Program-made: the position numbers and the translations under genes
Source: Rhodospirillaceae bacterium
GTDB taxonomy: Bacteria > Pseudomonadota > Alphaproteobacteria > Dongiales > Dongiaceae
Direction of reading: 5' to 3'
Assembly (NCBI GenBank): GCA_016712715.1
Contig: JADJQM010000003.1
Location: 806,001-870,000, forward strand
Length of the DNA stretch: 64,000 nt
Notes under the pieces: generated by a model
The model's input: the letters and a program-made list of their open reading frames with translations, nothing else
The model's database searches: none
Told to the model about the DNA's origin: nothing
In this document: piece by piece, positions 15,568 to 24,933 of the stretch
Position numbering within the stretch: position 1 is the stretch's first letter
How the letters are laid out: every line of letters starts with the position of its first letter

Positions 15568-18267
15568 ATGGCTGCAACACCCGATCCAAGCAACAGGCCT
15601 TCCGCCGACGCCCTTCTCGACACGGCCCAGCGGGAACAACAGGGGCGCCTCAAGGTCTTTCTGGGGGCTGCCCCAGGTGTTGGCAAGACCTATGAGATGC
15701 TGCTCGCTGGCAGGAAGCGACGGGCTGAGGGCATCGATGTCGTTATCGGAGTTGTCGAGACGCATGGCCGTGCCGAGACCGAGGCGCTGATCGAGGGCGC
15801 TGAAATCGTCCCGCGCAAGATGGTGAGCTATCGGGGCCGCGAACTGCCGGAGATGGACATAGATGCCATCTTGGCACGCAAGCCTCAATTGGTGCTGGTC
15901 GACGAGCTGGCGCACACCAATGCGGAAGGCAGCCGCCACACCAAGCGCTATCAGGATGTCGAGGAACTGCTCGAACATGGCATCGATGTCTTTTCCACGC
16001 TCAATATCCAGCATCTGGAAAGCCTCAACGATGTGGTGGCGCAGATCACTCATGTGCGGGTGCGCGAAACCTTGCCCGACCGCATCATCGACCGTGCTGA
16101 CGAGGTCGAGCTTATCGATCTTACGCCAAAAGACCTGATCCAACGCCTCAAGGAGGGCAAGGTCTATATGCGCGACGCTGCCGATCGCGCATTGCAGCAT
16201 TATTTTTCCGAAGGAAATCTCACCGCATTGCGCGAACTGGCCCTGCGCCGCACCGCGCAACGGGTCGACGACCAGATGCTCAACTATATGCAGGCCCATG
16301 CCATCGCCGGACCCTGGGCGGCGGGTGAGCGGGTGCTGGTGTGCATTGACGAGCATCCGGCCTCCTTCGGCCTGGTGCGCTATGCCAAACGAGCTGCCGA
16401 CCGCATGCAGGCACGCTGGACGGCCATTTATGTCGAGACAGTTCGCTATCATCACCTTTCCGAGAAGGAGCGCGACCGGGTCGCCGAAGCCCTGCGTCTT
16501 GCCGAACGTCTGGGCGGCGACGCAGTGACGCTGCCGGGCAACCAGATCGCCAGCGATCTTATCGACTTTTCCCGCGCCAACAACATCACCCAGATCATCA
16601 TCGGCAAGTCGACGCGATCCCGCTTGTTTGAGCTAATGCATGGGTCCGTGGTGCGGGATCTGGTCCGGGCGTCGGGCGACATCGGCATTCATGTCGTCCC
16701 CGGCACACCATCTAAGGAAGACAGCCCAACGCGCGACGTGGCAGAGGCGGCATCCACGATTTCGCTCGCACCCTTTGTCGGCAGCGCGGTCACTGTGGGA
16801 TTTGCCCTGATCGCCAGCCTCACTATCGACCGATTTATCGATTTGCCCAACATCTCGATGATGTTTCTGGCGGCTGTCCTGTTCTCTGCCGTTCAGTATG
16901 GACTGTTCCCTTCGCTCTTCGCATCCATCCTCAGCACGCTGGCCTACAACTATTTCTTCCTTGAGCCGATCCATACCTTCACGGTCGCCGATCCCTCCAA
17001 TGTCATCGCCCTCTTCTTCTTCCTGATGGTGGCGATCCTGACCAGTAACCTTACGGCCAGGGTGAGGGCTGAGGCTCAAGCCTCGCGGCAGCGCGCTGCA
17101 TCAACCGCCGCGCTCTATAATTTCAGTCGCAAGGTCGCGGCGATCGGTGAGATGGACGATCTCCTCTGGGCGGTGGCGCACCAGATCGCCCTCATGCTGC
17201 GAGTCCACGTTATCCTGCTCTTGCCTGATGACCGGGGAGGGGGGAAGGAAGACATCTCCGTGCGCATCGGCTATCCGCCGGATGACGAACTCAATGAAGC
17301 GGACCTCGCTGCGGCACGCTGGGCTTGGGATCATGGCAAACCGGCTGGCCGCGGTGCGGGTACGCTGCCCGGGGCGAAACGCCTGTTCATCCCCTTGGCG
17401 ACTGAGCGCGGCAAGATCGGCGTCATGGGGCTGGACCGCGAGGAGGCCGGCCCGATGTTCACGCCAGATCAGAAGCGCCTTCTGGATGCGCTCTGCGATC
17501 AGGCGGCCGTGGCCATCGAGCGCATCAGTCTCATGCAGGATATCGACAAAGCGCGGGTGGTGAGCGAGACAGAACAATTGCGCACCGCCCTCCTCAACTC
17601 GATTTCGCATGACTTCCGCACGCCTTTGGCCTCGATCATCGGCTCGGTCTCCAGCCTGCGCTCGCTCTGGCACCGTTTTCCGGAGGAAACGCGCGAGGAA
17701 TTGCTGCGCACGACGCAGGAGGAGGCCGAGCGACTAAACCGGTTTATCGGCAATATCCTCGACATGACTCGGCTGGAAGCCGGCGCCCTTGCTCCACGCC
17801 TGCAGCCGGCCGATCTCGGCGAAATTGCCGCCAACGCGATTTCCCAGGCAAAGCAGATTCTGTCACAGCATATTGTCAAACTCGACATTCCTGAAAATCT
17901 GCCCATGCTGTTGATCGATGCGACCTTGACCGGACAAATTCTCATGAACATGCTCGACAACGCGGCCAAATACGCCCCGCCGGGAAGCGAAATCCGCGTG
18001 AGCATAGCCGAGGATCGGGAAGCCATCTCGCTCACCGTACGTGACGAGGGGCCGGGCATCCCGCCGGGTGACCTGGAACGCATCTTCGATCGCTTCTTCC
18101 GGGTCGAAGGTGGCGACCGCCGCCGTGCCGGCACTGGTCTCGGCCTCGCCATCTGCCGCGGCTTCGCCGAGGCGATGAGCGCTGATATCAGTGCCACGAA
18201 CCGTACCGACCATAGCGGCGCCCTCTTCACCGTGCGCTTTCCGGCACGTTTGAAAACCGCACCATGA
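15568..18267 (+). CDS. kdpD: Potassium-limitation sensor histidine kinase
   Basis: An 899-residue membrane sensor kinase. The order is: N-terminal KdpD domain with Walker A GAAPGVGKTYE, a universal-stress-protein-like domain (about 250-370), four membrane helices (about 400-500), a GAF-like region, the H-box with phosphorylated His681 (SISHDFRTPL), and a HATPase with N-box NMLDNAAKYAP and G-box DEGPGIP and GTGLGLAI. It phosphorylates KdpE under potassium shortage. It overlaps kdpE by 4 bases (ATGA). Confidence 0.97.
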   Translation: MAATPDPSNRPSADALLDTAQREQQGRLKVFLGAAPGVGKTYEMLLAGRKRRAEGIDVVIGVVETHGRAETEALIEGAEIVPRKMVSYRGRELPEMDIDAILARKPQLVLVDELAHTNAEGSRHTKRYQDVEELLEHGIDVFSTLNIQHLESLNDVVAQITHVRVRETLPDRIIDRADEVELIDLTPKDLIQRLKEGKVYMRDAADRALQHYFSEGNLTALRELALRRTAQRVDDQMLNYMQAHAIAGPWAAGERVLVCIDEHPASFGLVRYAKRAADRMQARWTAIYVETVRYHHLSEKERDRVAEALRLAERLGGDAVTLPGNQIASDLIDFSRANNITQIIIGKSTRSRLFELMHGSVVRDLVRASGDIGIHVVPGTPSKEDSPTRDVAEAASTISLAPFVGSAVTVGFALIASLTIDRFIDLPNISMMFLAAVLFSAVQYGLFPSLFASILSTLAYNYFFLEPIHTFTVADPSNVIALFFFLMVAILTSNLTARVRAEAQASRQRAASTAALYNFSRKVAAIGEMDDLLWAVAHQIALMLRVHVILLLPDDRGGGKEDISVRIGYPPDDELNEADLAAARWAWDHGKPAGRGAGTLPGAKRLFIPLATERGKIGVMGLDREEAGPMFTPDQKRLLDALCDQAAVAIERISLMQDIDKARVVSETEQLRTALLNSISHDFRTPLASIIGSVSSLRSLWHRFPEETREELLRTTQEEAERLNRFIGNILDMTRLEAGALAPRLQPADLGEIAANAISQAKQILSQHIVKLDIPENLPMLLIDATLTGQILMNMLDNAAKYAPPGSEIRVSIAEDREAISLTVRDEGPGIPPGDLERIFDRFFRVEGGDRRRAGTGLGLAICRGFAEAMSADISATNRTDHSGALFTVRFPARLKTAP

Positions 18268-18962
18268 CCGCTGCACAGGAGATCCTCATCATCGATGACG
18301 AACCGGCCATCCGCCGCTTCCTCAAGAGCAGCCTCCTCGCCCATGGCTTTGCCGTGACCGAAGCCGACACCGGCGCGGCCGGCCTTGCTGCTTTGACGCG
18401 CGGCAACTTCGCGCTGGCCGTGGTCGATCTTGGCCTTCCGGATATAGACGGCCACGCGCTGGTACACGCCATCCGCACTCAATCACCGCTGCCGATCATC
18501 GTGTTGTCGGTGCGCGACGACGAGGCCGGCAAGGTCGCCGCGCTCGATGGTGGCGCAGATGATTACGTGACCAAGCCTTTCGGCATCGAGGAATTTATGG
18601 CGCGCATCCGCGCCGCCCTTCGCCATCGCCTGCAGGAGCAGGGTCGCACGGCAGTTTTCCGCAATGGCGATCTCACCATCGATATTCTCGCCCGCGAGGT
18701 GATGATGCGCGGCGAAGTCGTGAAGCTGTCACGTCGCGAGTTTGACCTGCTGCTCTACCTTGCCGAACATGTCGGCAAGGTTGTGACACACAGTCAAGCA
18801 CTCAGTCACGTTTGGGGGGCTGCGCACGGTGAAGACGTCGAGTATCTACGTGTCTACATCCGCCAATTGCGGCAGAAGATCGAAGCCGACCCGCAGCAGC
18901 CGGCCCTCATCCTGACGGAGCCGGGCGTAGGCTATCGGATGAAGCTTGCGGACGCAATTTGA
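18264..18962 (+). CDS. kdpE: Kdp response regulator (OmpR/PhoB type)
   Basis: A 232-residue response regulator. The receiver has DDE at 11-13, the phosphorylated Asp55 (VVDLGLPD) and Lys in TKPF. The C-terminal winged helix includes LSRREFDLLLYLAEH and YLRVYIRQLRQKIE. It activates the kdp promoter when phosphorylated by KdpD. It is the last gene of the operon and is convergent with the FGGY kinase gene. Confidence 0.97.
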   Translation: MTAAQEILIIDDEPAIRRFLKSSLLAHGFAVTEADTGAAGLAALTRGNFALAVVDLGLPDIDGHALVHAIRTQSPLPIIVLSVRDDEAGKVAALDGGADDYVTKPFGIEEFMARIRAALRHRLQEQGRTAVFRNGDLTIDILAREVMMRGEVVKLSRREFDLLLYLAEHVGKVVTHSQALSHVWGAAHGEDVEYLRVYIRQLRQKIEADPQQPALILTEPGVGYRMKLADAI

Positions 18963-19016
18963 GAGCCGCCATGTTGGTGGTTGATGGGGTCGAACAGCGA
19001 GCTCTTTGTTTAGGCC

Positions 19017-20537
19017 CTACCGAGGTCGTTCGACATCGAGCCTGTCGAGGTCATCATAAAGCGACTGGGAATGCTGGTAGATCTTGTTGAAGACCAGCTG
19101 CATGCGGGCATAGGTCTCGGCCCATATCGGGTCTGGGTAGACTTCACCGGTATAGTGAACAAGGGCCGCTGCCGCGTCTTCGGTCCGTGAGAAGCGGCCG
19201 GTCGCTGTGGCGGCGATCGCCGCACATCCGACCACGCCGCATTCCGCTTCCTGGGGCACCAGGATCGGGATGTTATAGGCACTGGCCTTGATCTTGAGCC
19301 AGAGCGGCGTCTTCGCCCCCCCTCCCGAGGCAATCACCCGCTCAATCTTCCGCCCTGCCGCCTGTTCCATAATGTGCATTTGGCGCGTGACGGCAAATGC
19401 GACCCCTTCCATCACGGCGCGGTGAAGATGCGGCAGTCCATGTTCCGCACTGATACCGAAGAACTGAGCGCGCGAATTGCGGTGGCGTCCAAAACGTTCA
19501 CCGGTCAGATAGGGGAGAAAGAACAGGCGATCGGCGCCGGCCGGCGCAAGTGCTGCCTTCGATACAATCTCTTCATAGCTCAGTGTCTTTTCATGGAAGG
19601 CGCGACGCGCCCAGCGCATGGAATCACCACCTGATTCCAGCAGCACAAAGCCGCCCCAGCCACCCTCGACCGTACCGATGTTGGAGATCTCAGGATCCAG
19701 CAACGGTGTCTCCGACACCAAGGTAATAATGGAGGAGGTGCCGGTGACATCAGAACAGAGTCCAGCGCGGGAGACGCCTGACCCCAGCAAGGCCACGGGA
19801 AAGTCGCCGCCGCCAACCAGCACGGGAATGCCTTCAGGCAAGCCCGTTTCGCCTGCGGCCGGTCTATTGACGGCACCCAATATGTCGGTCGGCTTACGGA
19901 TAGTGACCAGCTTCCGGATATCGAGACCGAGCATATCGCACATATGCGGCGACCAATTCCCATCCGCCGGGTTCATGAGAAAGCTGCAGGCGGCCTCGGT
20001 TCGGTCCATGGCGATCTCGCCGGTCAGGCGAAAATTGACATAATCCTTCGGCATCACCACGGCGGTGGCGGCCTCATAAGCGGCGCGGTCATGATCGCGC
20101 AGCCATTGCAGCTTGAAGCCCGGCCAGGCCGGCGTCGGCGGGTTGGCGGATTCAGCCAGATAATCGGCTGGCATGTGCGCCGCCTCGAATGCGCGGACCA
20201 AGGCCGCCGTGCGCTTGTCATTCCACAGCGGCACAGTACTGCGCGTGAGATTGCCATTGCCGTCGAGCAGGGTCGTGCCATGCATCTGCCCGCAGGCGCA
20301 GATGGCGGCGATGCGCGAGCCGGCATCGGATTCCTTGCTCAGGAGCGCACGGATCGCCAGCACGACGCCGGACCACCAATCGAGCGGCCGCTGCTCCGAC
20401 CAGCCATATTGGGGCACGATCTGGTCGTACTCCTGGGCGGCGATCGCGCGAATGCGACCGCTGAAATCGACCAAGGCCGCGCGGGCGCTGCCGGTGCCGA
20501 TATCGATGGCGAGGTAAAGATCCTGTGGCAAAGGCAC
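19017..20537 (-). CDS. FGGY-family carbohydrate kinase, xylulokinase-like
   Basis: A 506-residue sugar kinase. The N-terminal nucleotide motif is AIDIGTGSARAALVDFSG. The family signature near the C-terminal half is GGGAKTPLWLKIKASAYNIP. The length and the GQMHGTTLLD loop fit xylulokinases best, but other pentulose or polyol kinases are possible. It starts with GTG 20537 (AGGGA upstream). It is divergent from a phosphoglucose-isomerase-like operon, and the region between carries RpiR-type boxes. No transporter is adjacent. Confidence 0.85.
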   Translation of the reverse strand: MPLPQDLYLAIDIGTGSARAALVDFSGRIRAIAAQEYDQIVPQYGWSEQRPLDWWSGVVLAIRALLSKESDAGSRIAAICACGQMHGTTLLDGNGNLTRSTVPLWNDKRTAALVRAFEAAHMPADYLAESANPPTPAWPGFKLQWLRDHDRAAYEAATAVVMPKDYVNFRLTGEIAMDRTEAACSFLMNPADGNWSPHMCDMLGLDIRKLVTIRKPTDILGAVNRPAAGETGLPEGIPVLVGGGDFPVALLGSGVSRAGLCSDVTGTSSIITLVSETPLLDPEISNIGTVEGGWGGFVLLESGGDSMRWARRAFHEKTLSYEEIVSKAALAPAGADRLFFLPYLTGERFGRHRNSRAQFFGISAEHGLPHLHRAVMEGVAFAVTRQMHIMEQAAGRKIERVIASGGGAKTPLWLKIKASAYNIPILVPQEAECGVVGCAAIAATATGRFSRTEDAAAALVHYTGEVYPDPIWAETYARMQLVFNKIYQHSQSLYDDLDRLDVERPR

Positions 20538-20561
20538 TTCCCTGACTTGGCAGTCTTTTCA

Positions 20562-20574
20562 GTAGCATAATTAC
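20562..20574. promoter_or_regulatory. Imperfect GTAG-N5-TTAC box upstream of the FGGY kinase
   Basis: GTAGCATAATTAC matches the perfect box at 20667-20679 at 10 of 13 positions and lies 25 bases upstream of the kinase start codon. It may be a second site for the same RpiR regulator. Confidence 0.35.
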
Positions 20575-20666
20575 AGGAATTCCGTCGTCAATCCAGTCTA
20601 TTGGCGCTCTGCGGTGCAATGTAGAAATATTTCAGCCGCTGTTCTTGCTTCCCATACGGTCATTTG

Positions 20667-20679
20667 GTAGTATTACTAC
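20667..20679. promoter_or_regulatory. Inverted repeat GTAGTA-T-TACTAC (candidate RpiR operator)
   Basis: A perfect 6-bp inverted repeat around a single T, 19 bases upstream of the phosphoglucose-isomerase-like start. RpiR/HexR regulators recognise TGTARTnnnAYTACA-like sites, and an RpiR gene ends this operon. A close relative, GTAGTATTCACTAC, lies by the second RpiR gene at 31190-31203. Confidence 0.55.
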
Positions 20680-20698
20680 GGAAATCGGGAGCGAATGG

Positions 20699-21319
20699 AT
20701 GGCTTTGATGGAACCGGCGGCCTGCCGCGTCGATATCGCCCACGGCACCATGTTCGGCGCTACCGGAAACTACCAGAAACGGCTGGGCGATCTTGCCGGA
20801 CTCTACGCCGATGCGGCGGCATTTTCAGCGAAGCTCGCGACCGAGGCCAATCCGGTCGTCTATGACGTCGCCGATTTCCGTCCCTCGGCTGCTGCCGGTG
20901 ATCTCATCTTCGGGATCACGCGCATGTCGCCGGGCACGATCGCAGCGGAGTTCTACCTGACCCGTGGCCATATCCACGCCCAGGCCGACCGCCCGGAGAT
21001 CTATTACGGTCAGGCCGGCCAGGGCCTCATGCTGATGGAATCCCCGGACGGTGAAACCCGCATCGTGGAGATGGCGGCACAAACCATCTGCTATGTGCCA
21101 CCCTATTGGATCCACCGCTCGATCAACACCGGTGATTCCGATTTCATCATGGTGTTCACTTATCCGGCCGATGCCGGGCAGGATTACGGCATCATCGAAC
21201 GATCGAACGGCATGCGGCACCGGGTTATGCGCGGCGGTGACAAGGGCTGGCGCCTAGTCGAAAATGCCGACTATCGCGGTCGCAGCCGGGATGTCGTTGC
21301 CGGGTTGATGGCGCGATGA
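20699..21319 (+). CDS. Cupin-type phosphoglucose isomerase family protein
   Basis: A 206-residue cupin. Metal ligands of cupin-type glucose-6-phosphate isomerases are present: His91 and His93 (GHIHAQ), Glu100 (EIYYGQAGQGLMLM) and His139 (WIHRS). Such enzymes interconvert aldose and ketose phosphates and are best known from archaea. ATG 20699 is chosen; the frame runs back to TTG 20645, but that stretch contains the operator-like box. It overlaps the next gene by 4 bases (ATGA). The true substrate may be another sugar phosphate. Confidence 0.85.
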   Translation: MALMEPAACRVDIAHGTMFGATGNYQKRLGDLAGLYADAAAFSAKLATEANPVVYDVADFRPSAAAGDLIFGITRMSPGTIAAEFYLTRGHIHAQADRPEIYYGQAGQGLMLMESPDGETRIVEMAAQTICYVPPYWIHRSINTGDSDFIMVFTYPADAGQDYGIIERSNGMRHRVMRGGDKGWRLVENADYRGRSRDVVAGLMAR

Positions 21320-22266
21320 GTTATCAGCCGGCCACGCGAACGACGCTCTATTTCATCGGCGTCACCACGACCAAAAGTTCAATCATGCAGGTCTTTCCGG
21401 CCTGGGCAGATCATCTGGGGCTGAAGGATGCCGCTATTGTCGGTATCGACTTTCCGCTCCATGCGGACCCCACCGCCTACCGGGAGGCCGTGGCTTTCAT
21501 CAAGAGCGATCCTTTGTCCCTGGGCGCGCTGGTGACGACCCACAAGATCGACCTCTACGCGGCCGCTCGCGATCTCTTCGACGAGATCGACCCGTATGCC
21601 GCCTTGATGGGCGAGACCTCTTGCATTTCCAAACAAGGCGGCAAGCTCATCTGTCATGCCAAGGACCCGATCTCCTCCGGGTTGACGCTGGACGGCTTCC
21701 TCCCGCCGGACCATTTCCGGAAGACCGGGGCGGAACTGTTCTGCATCGGCGCCGGCGGGTCGACCATCGCCATTACCTGGCATCTGATGCAGGCCAGCCG
21801 CGGCGCCAATGTGCCCTCCCGCATCATCGTCTCCGACCGCGACCAGCATCGCCTGGACGAGATCATCCGCATTCACCGGGACTTCAAGGGCGTCGTGAAG
21901 GTCGAGTATGTGAAGGCCGACAATGCCGGCGCCAATGATTCGATCTCCGGCGGATTGCAACCGCACTCACTGGTGATCAACGCCACGGGTCTCGGCAAGG
22001 ATCGCCCAGGTTCGCCAATGACCGACGCCGCGCGCTTCCCGCACCAAGGCATCGTCTGGGACCTCAACTACCGCGGTGACCTCATCTTCCTGGAGCAGGC
22101 CCGGCGCCAGCAGGCAGAAAGAGGCCTGCGGATCGAGAATGGCTGGAGTTACTTCATCCATGGCTGGACCCAGGTGATTGCCGAAGTCTTCCATGTCGAC
22201 ATTCCCACCAGCGGCGCCGGGTTCGACACCATCTCCCGCATCGCGCAACGTGCTACCAACGGCTAA
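21316..22266 (+). CDS. Shikimate-dehydrogenase-like oxidoreductase
   Basis: A 316-residue homologue of AroE-type dehydrogenases. It has the catalytic-type Lys in LVTTHK, the nucleotide-binding loop GAGGSTIAI and a C-terminal substrate-closing domain with NATGLGKDRPGSP. The central insertion and the sugar-cluster location argue against a role in aromatic biosynthesis; it more likely oxidises a polyol or hydroxy acid. It is translationally coupled to the isomerase gene. Catalytic role in this cluster is inference. Confidence 0.75.
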   Translation: MSYQPATRTTLYFIGVTTTKSSIMQVFPAWADHLGLKDAAIVGIDFPLHADPTAYREAVAFIKSDPLSLGALVTTHKIDLYAAARDLFDEIDPYAALMGETSCISKQGGKLICHAKDPISSGLTLDGFLPPDHFRKTGAELFCIGAGGSTIAITWHLMQASRGANVPSRIIVSDRDQHRLDEIIRIHRDFKGVVKVEYVKADNAGANDSISGGLQPHSLVINATGLGKDRPGSPMTDAARFPHQGIVWDLNYRGDLIFLEQARRQQAERGLRIENGWSYFIHGWTQVIAEVFHVDIPTSGAGFDTISRIAQRATNG

Positions 22267-22273
22267 GTGACAC

Positions 22274-23224
22274 ATGTCGAACCGCATCCTCATCACGCCA
22301 CGCTCCCTCACTTCCGGCCCACATCCCCAAGTGGAGCGCCTCCATCAAGCCGGCTTTGAGGTCATCACCTGCAAGCCCAATGCGCTGCCGACCGAGGACG
22401 AATTGATGACATTGCTGCCGGGCTGCGTCGGCTGGCTGGCAGGGATCGAGCCGGTTTCGACCAAGGTCATCGCGGCGGCACGCGACCTCAAGATCATCAG
22501 CCGCAACGGCACCGGTATCGATAACCTGCCGATCGAAACCCTCAAGGCTCGTGATATCAAGATCGCCGTCGCCGGCGGAGCAAACGCAGCCGGCGTCGCC
22601 GAGCTCGCGGTGGCCCTCATCTTCAGCGCGCTTCGCAACATTCCCCAGGCCGATGCCGGCATCAAGCAGGGTGCGTGGCCGCGCCGGCGCGGGCGTGAAT
22701 TGCGCGATCGAAATGTCGCCGTCATCGGCTGCGGTGCCATTGGCGGCGAGGTAGCGCGGTTGCTGTCAGCCCTCGGTGCCAAGGTACTGGGCTACGATCC
22801 AATGCAACGGGATATGAACCTGCCGGCCGACAGGTTCCGCTGGGTTGATCTGCCGACTGCCTTGCGCGAAGCGGATGTGCTGACCCTGCATTGCCCGCTG
22901 CAGCGAGACGGCAAGCCGATCCTCGACCAGACTGCAATCGCCAACCTGCGGCGTGGCGCCATCATCGTCAATACCGCACGCGCAGCCCTGGTCGACGACT
23001 CCGCGATCCTCGCCGCTTTGCAGTCCGGGGCGCTCGAAAGCTACGCAACCGACGTGTTTGCAGAGGAACCGCCGAAGGATCTCATCCTCACCGGCCATGA
23101 GCGCGTGATCGCCACCAGCCATATCGGCGGCTTTACCGATGAGAGCGTCGAGCGCGCCACCTCCATCGCCATCGACAATCTGCTGGCCGAGTTGCAGCCG
23201 GCCCCCCACGCCCATGTCGGCTGA
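22274..23224 (+). CDS. D-isomer-specific 2-hydroxyacid dehydrogenase (SerA-like)
   Basis: A 316-residue NAD-dependent dehydrogenase. The Rossmann loop is VIGCGAIGGEVARLL, followed by RGAIIVNTARAALVDD and the catalytic His region TSHIGGFTDESVERA. The family covers phosphoglycerate, glyoxylate, lactate and related acids. Its place in the sugar cluster suggests a sugar-acid substrate. It overlaps the next gene by 11 bases. Confidence 0.87.
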   Translation: MSNRILITPRSLTSGPHPQVERLHQAGFEVITCKPNALPTEDELMTLLPGCVGWLAGIEPVSTKVIAAARDLKIISRNGTGIDNLPIETLKARDIKIAVAGGANAAGVAELAVALIFSALRNIPQADAGIKQGAWPRRRGRELRDRNVAVIGCGAIGGEVARLLSALGAKVLGYDPMQRDMNLPADRFRWVDLPTALREADVLTLHCPLQRDGKPILDQTAIANLRRGAIIVNTARAALVDDSAILAALQSGALESYATDVFAEEPPKDLILTGHERVIATSHIGGFTDESVERATSIAIDNLLAELQPAPHAHVG

Positions 23225-24071
23225 GCTGATTGCAACTGGTTTCGCCGGCGATCTGCGCTCGCAGCTGGCGCAGCCGCCCGGCCAGCGCCCGACACTCTAT
23301 TGGTTGGGCCAGGCGGGATTCGTGATCGATGCCGGCGGCTACCGGCTGGTGATCGATCCCTATCTCTCGGATTCGCTCGCCGAAAAATATCGCGGCAGGC
23401 TTTATCCCCATCAACGCATGATGGCGGCTCCGATCGACACGGATGGTCTGGGGCATGTCGATCTCGTCCTCAGTACTCACCAGCACACCGATCACATGGA
23501 TCCGGCCACCCTGCAGCCGCTGCTGGCAGCGCGGCCAAAGACGAAGCTGGTGGCGCCGCTAGCCGCTGAAGCTGAGGCCCTGAAACGGGCGCAAGTCTCC
23601 CCGGATCGCCTGATCCTCGTCGATGCGGGACAACGCATCGCCGTCCTTCCCGGCGTCTTCGTGACGGCAACCCGCGCCGCCCACGAGACGCTGGAGCGCG
23701 ACGAACTCGGCCGCTACCGCTTCCTCGGCTATCTCATCGATATGGGTGGTGTGCGCATTTGGCATTCCGGCGATACCGTGCCGTTCGATGGCATTTCGGC
23801 GGAAGTGGCGGCACTCAAGCCCGACATCGTGCTGCTGCCTGTCAATGGCCGCAGCGCGGAGCTGCTTGCCAACGGTGTCCCCGGCAATCTTGCGCTTGAT
23901 GAGGCGATCGACCTCGCCCGCGATGTCGGTGCACAGGCCCTGATTGCCCATCATTTCGGCATGTTCGACTTCAACACCGCCGATCCAGCAGTGATCGATG
24001 CCCGCGCGGCGGAGGGACTCCGCCTGCGCCTGTTCCGTGCCAGTCTCAACACGATCTATCATTGGGGATGA
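23214..24071 (+). CDS. Metallo-beta-lactamase-fold hydrolase (UlaG-like)
   Basis: A 285-residue metal-dependent hydrolase. The metal motif HxHxDH is THQHTDHMD, and later ligands appear at HSGDT and AHHFGMFD. The arrangement resembles UlaG (L-ascorbate-6-phosphate lactonase). In this cluster a sugar lactone or lactone phosphate is a reasonable guess. ATG 23214 is chosen; the frame extends to 23139 but only inside the preceding gene. Confidence 0.83.
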   Translation: MSAELIATGFAGDLRSQLAQPPGQRPTLYWLGQAGFVIDAGGYRLVIDPYLSDSLAEKYRGRLYPHQRMMAAPIDTDGLGHVDLVLSTHQHTDHMDPATLQPLLAARPKTKLVAPLAAEAEALKRAQVSPDRLILVDAGQRIAVLPGVFVTATRAAHETLERDELGRYRFLGYLIDMGGVRIWHSGDTVPFDGISAEVAALKPDIVLLPVNGRSAELLANGVPGNLALDEAIDLARDVGAQALIAHHFGMFDFNTADPAVIDARAAEGLRLRLFRASLNTIYHWG

Positions 24072-24072
24072 G

Positions 24073-24933
24073 ATGATGGCCGACGCGCCCAACCAGAACA
24101 TTCTCGAAATCGTGCGTGTCACACAGGACGCCCTGCGCAAATCCGACCGCAAGGTGGCCGAGGCGATCCTTTCCGATCCGCATCGCTTCCTCAGCGCGAC
24201 GGTCGCCGAGACAGCCAGCATTGCCGCCGTGAGCCAACCCACCGTGATTCGCTTCTGTGCGGCGATCGGCTGTGCCGGCTTCCAGGATTTCAAGCTGCGC
24301 CTCGCGCAATCCCTGGCCCTGGGCACACCCGCCACGCATTCCGTGCTGCTGGAGAGCGACGGGCCTGAGACGATCTTTGAGAAGATCTTCGACTACACCA
24401 TCACCAGCCTTGATTGGGCCCGGAATCGCATCGACACGGTGGCCCTCTCCCATGCGGTCGACCTGCTGGTCGCCGCAAAGGGTATCGAATTCTTCGGCTT
24501 CGGCGCCTCAGGTATCGTAGCACAGGACGCGCAGCAGAAGTTTCCCCTGTTCGGCATACCCTGTGGCGCGCAGACCGACGCCCATCAGCAGATCATGACG
24601 GCGAGCCTGATGGGGCCGGATCAGGTCGCGGTCGTCATCTCCAACACCGGCAGCACCAGATCCATCATCGAGATCGCCGACCTCGCGCGCGGCACCGGCG
24701 CCAGGGTGATCGGCCTCATCGGCATGCCGTCACCGCTGATGGCGCATTGTGACGTCACGATCCTCATCGAGACATTGGACAATACCGACGTCTATACGCC
24801 GACCATCTCGCGGATCGCGGCCCTCACCGTGATCGATGTATTGTCGACCGCCGTCGCCATGCGGCGCGACCCTGCGCAACGCGCGCGTATCGCCGCGATG
24901 AAACAGCATCTGCGCGATCTCAGGTGCGCCTAA
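24073..24933 (+). CDS. RpiR/MurR-family transcriptional regulator
   Basis: A 286-residue regulator. The N-terminal helix-turn-helix includes SDRKVAEAILSDPHRFL and ISQP-like VSQPTVIRFC. The C-terminal SIS domain (about 120-260) has FGFGASGIVAQD and ISNTGSTRSIIEIA, which bind phosphosugars. ATG 24073 lies one base after the preceding stop. It closes the sugar operon and probably acts on the boxes at 20562-20679. Its end overlaps the convergent isochorismatase gene by 4 bases. Confidence 0.92.
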   Translation: MMADAPNQNILEIVRVTQDALRKSDRKVAEAILSDPHRFLSATVAETASIAAVSQPTVIRFCAAIGCAGFQDFKLRLAQSLALGTPATHSVLLESDGPETIFEKIFDYTITSLDWARNRIDTVALSHAVDLLVAAKGIEFFGFGASGIVAQDAQQKFPLFGIPCGAQTDAHQQIMTASLMGPDQVAVVISNTGSTRSIIEIADLARGTGARVIGLIGMPSPLMAHCDVTILIETLDNTDVYTPTISRIAALTVIDVLSTAVAMRRDPAQRARIAAMKQHLRDLRCA

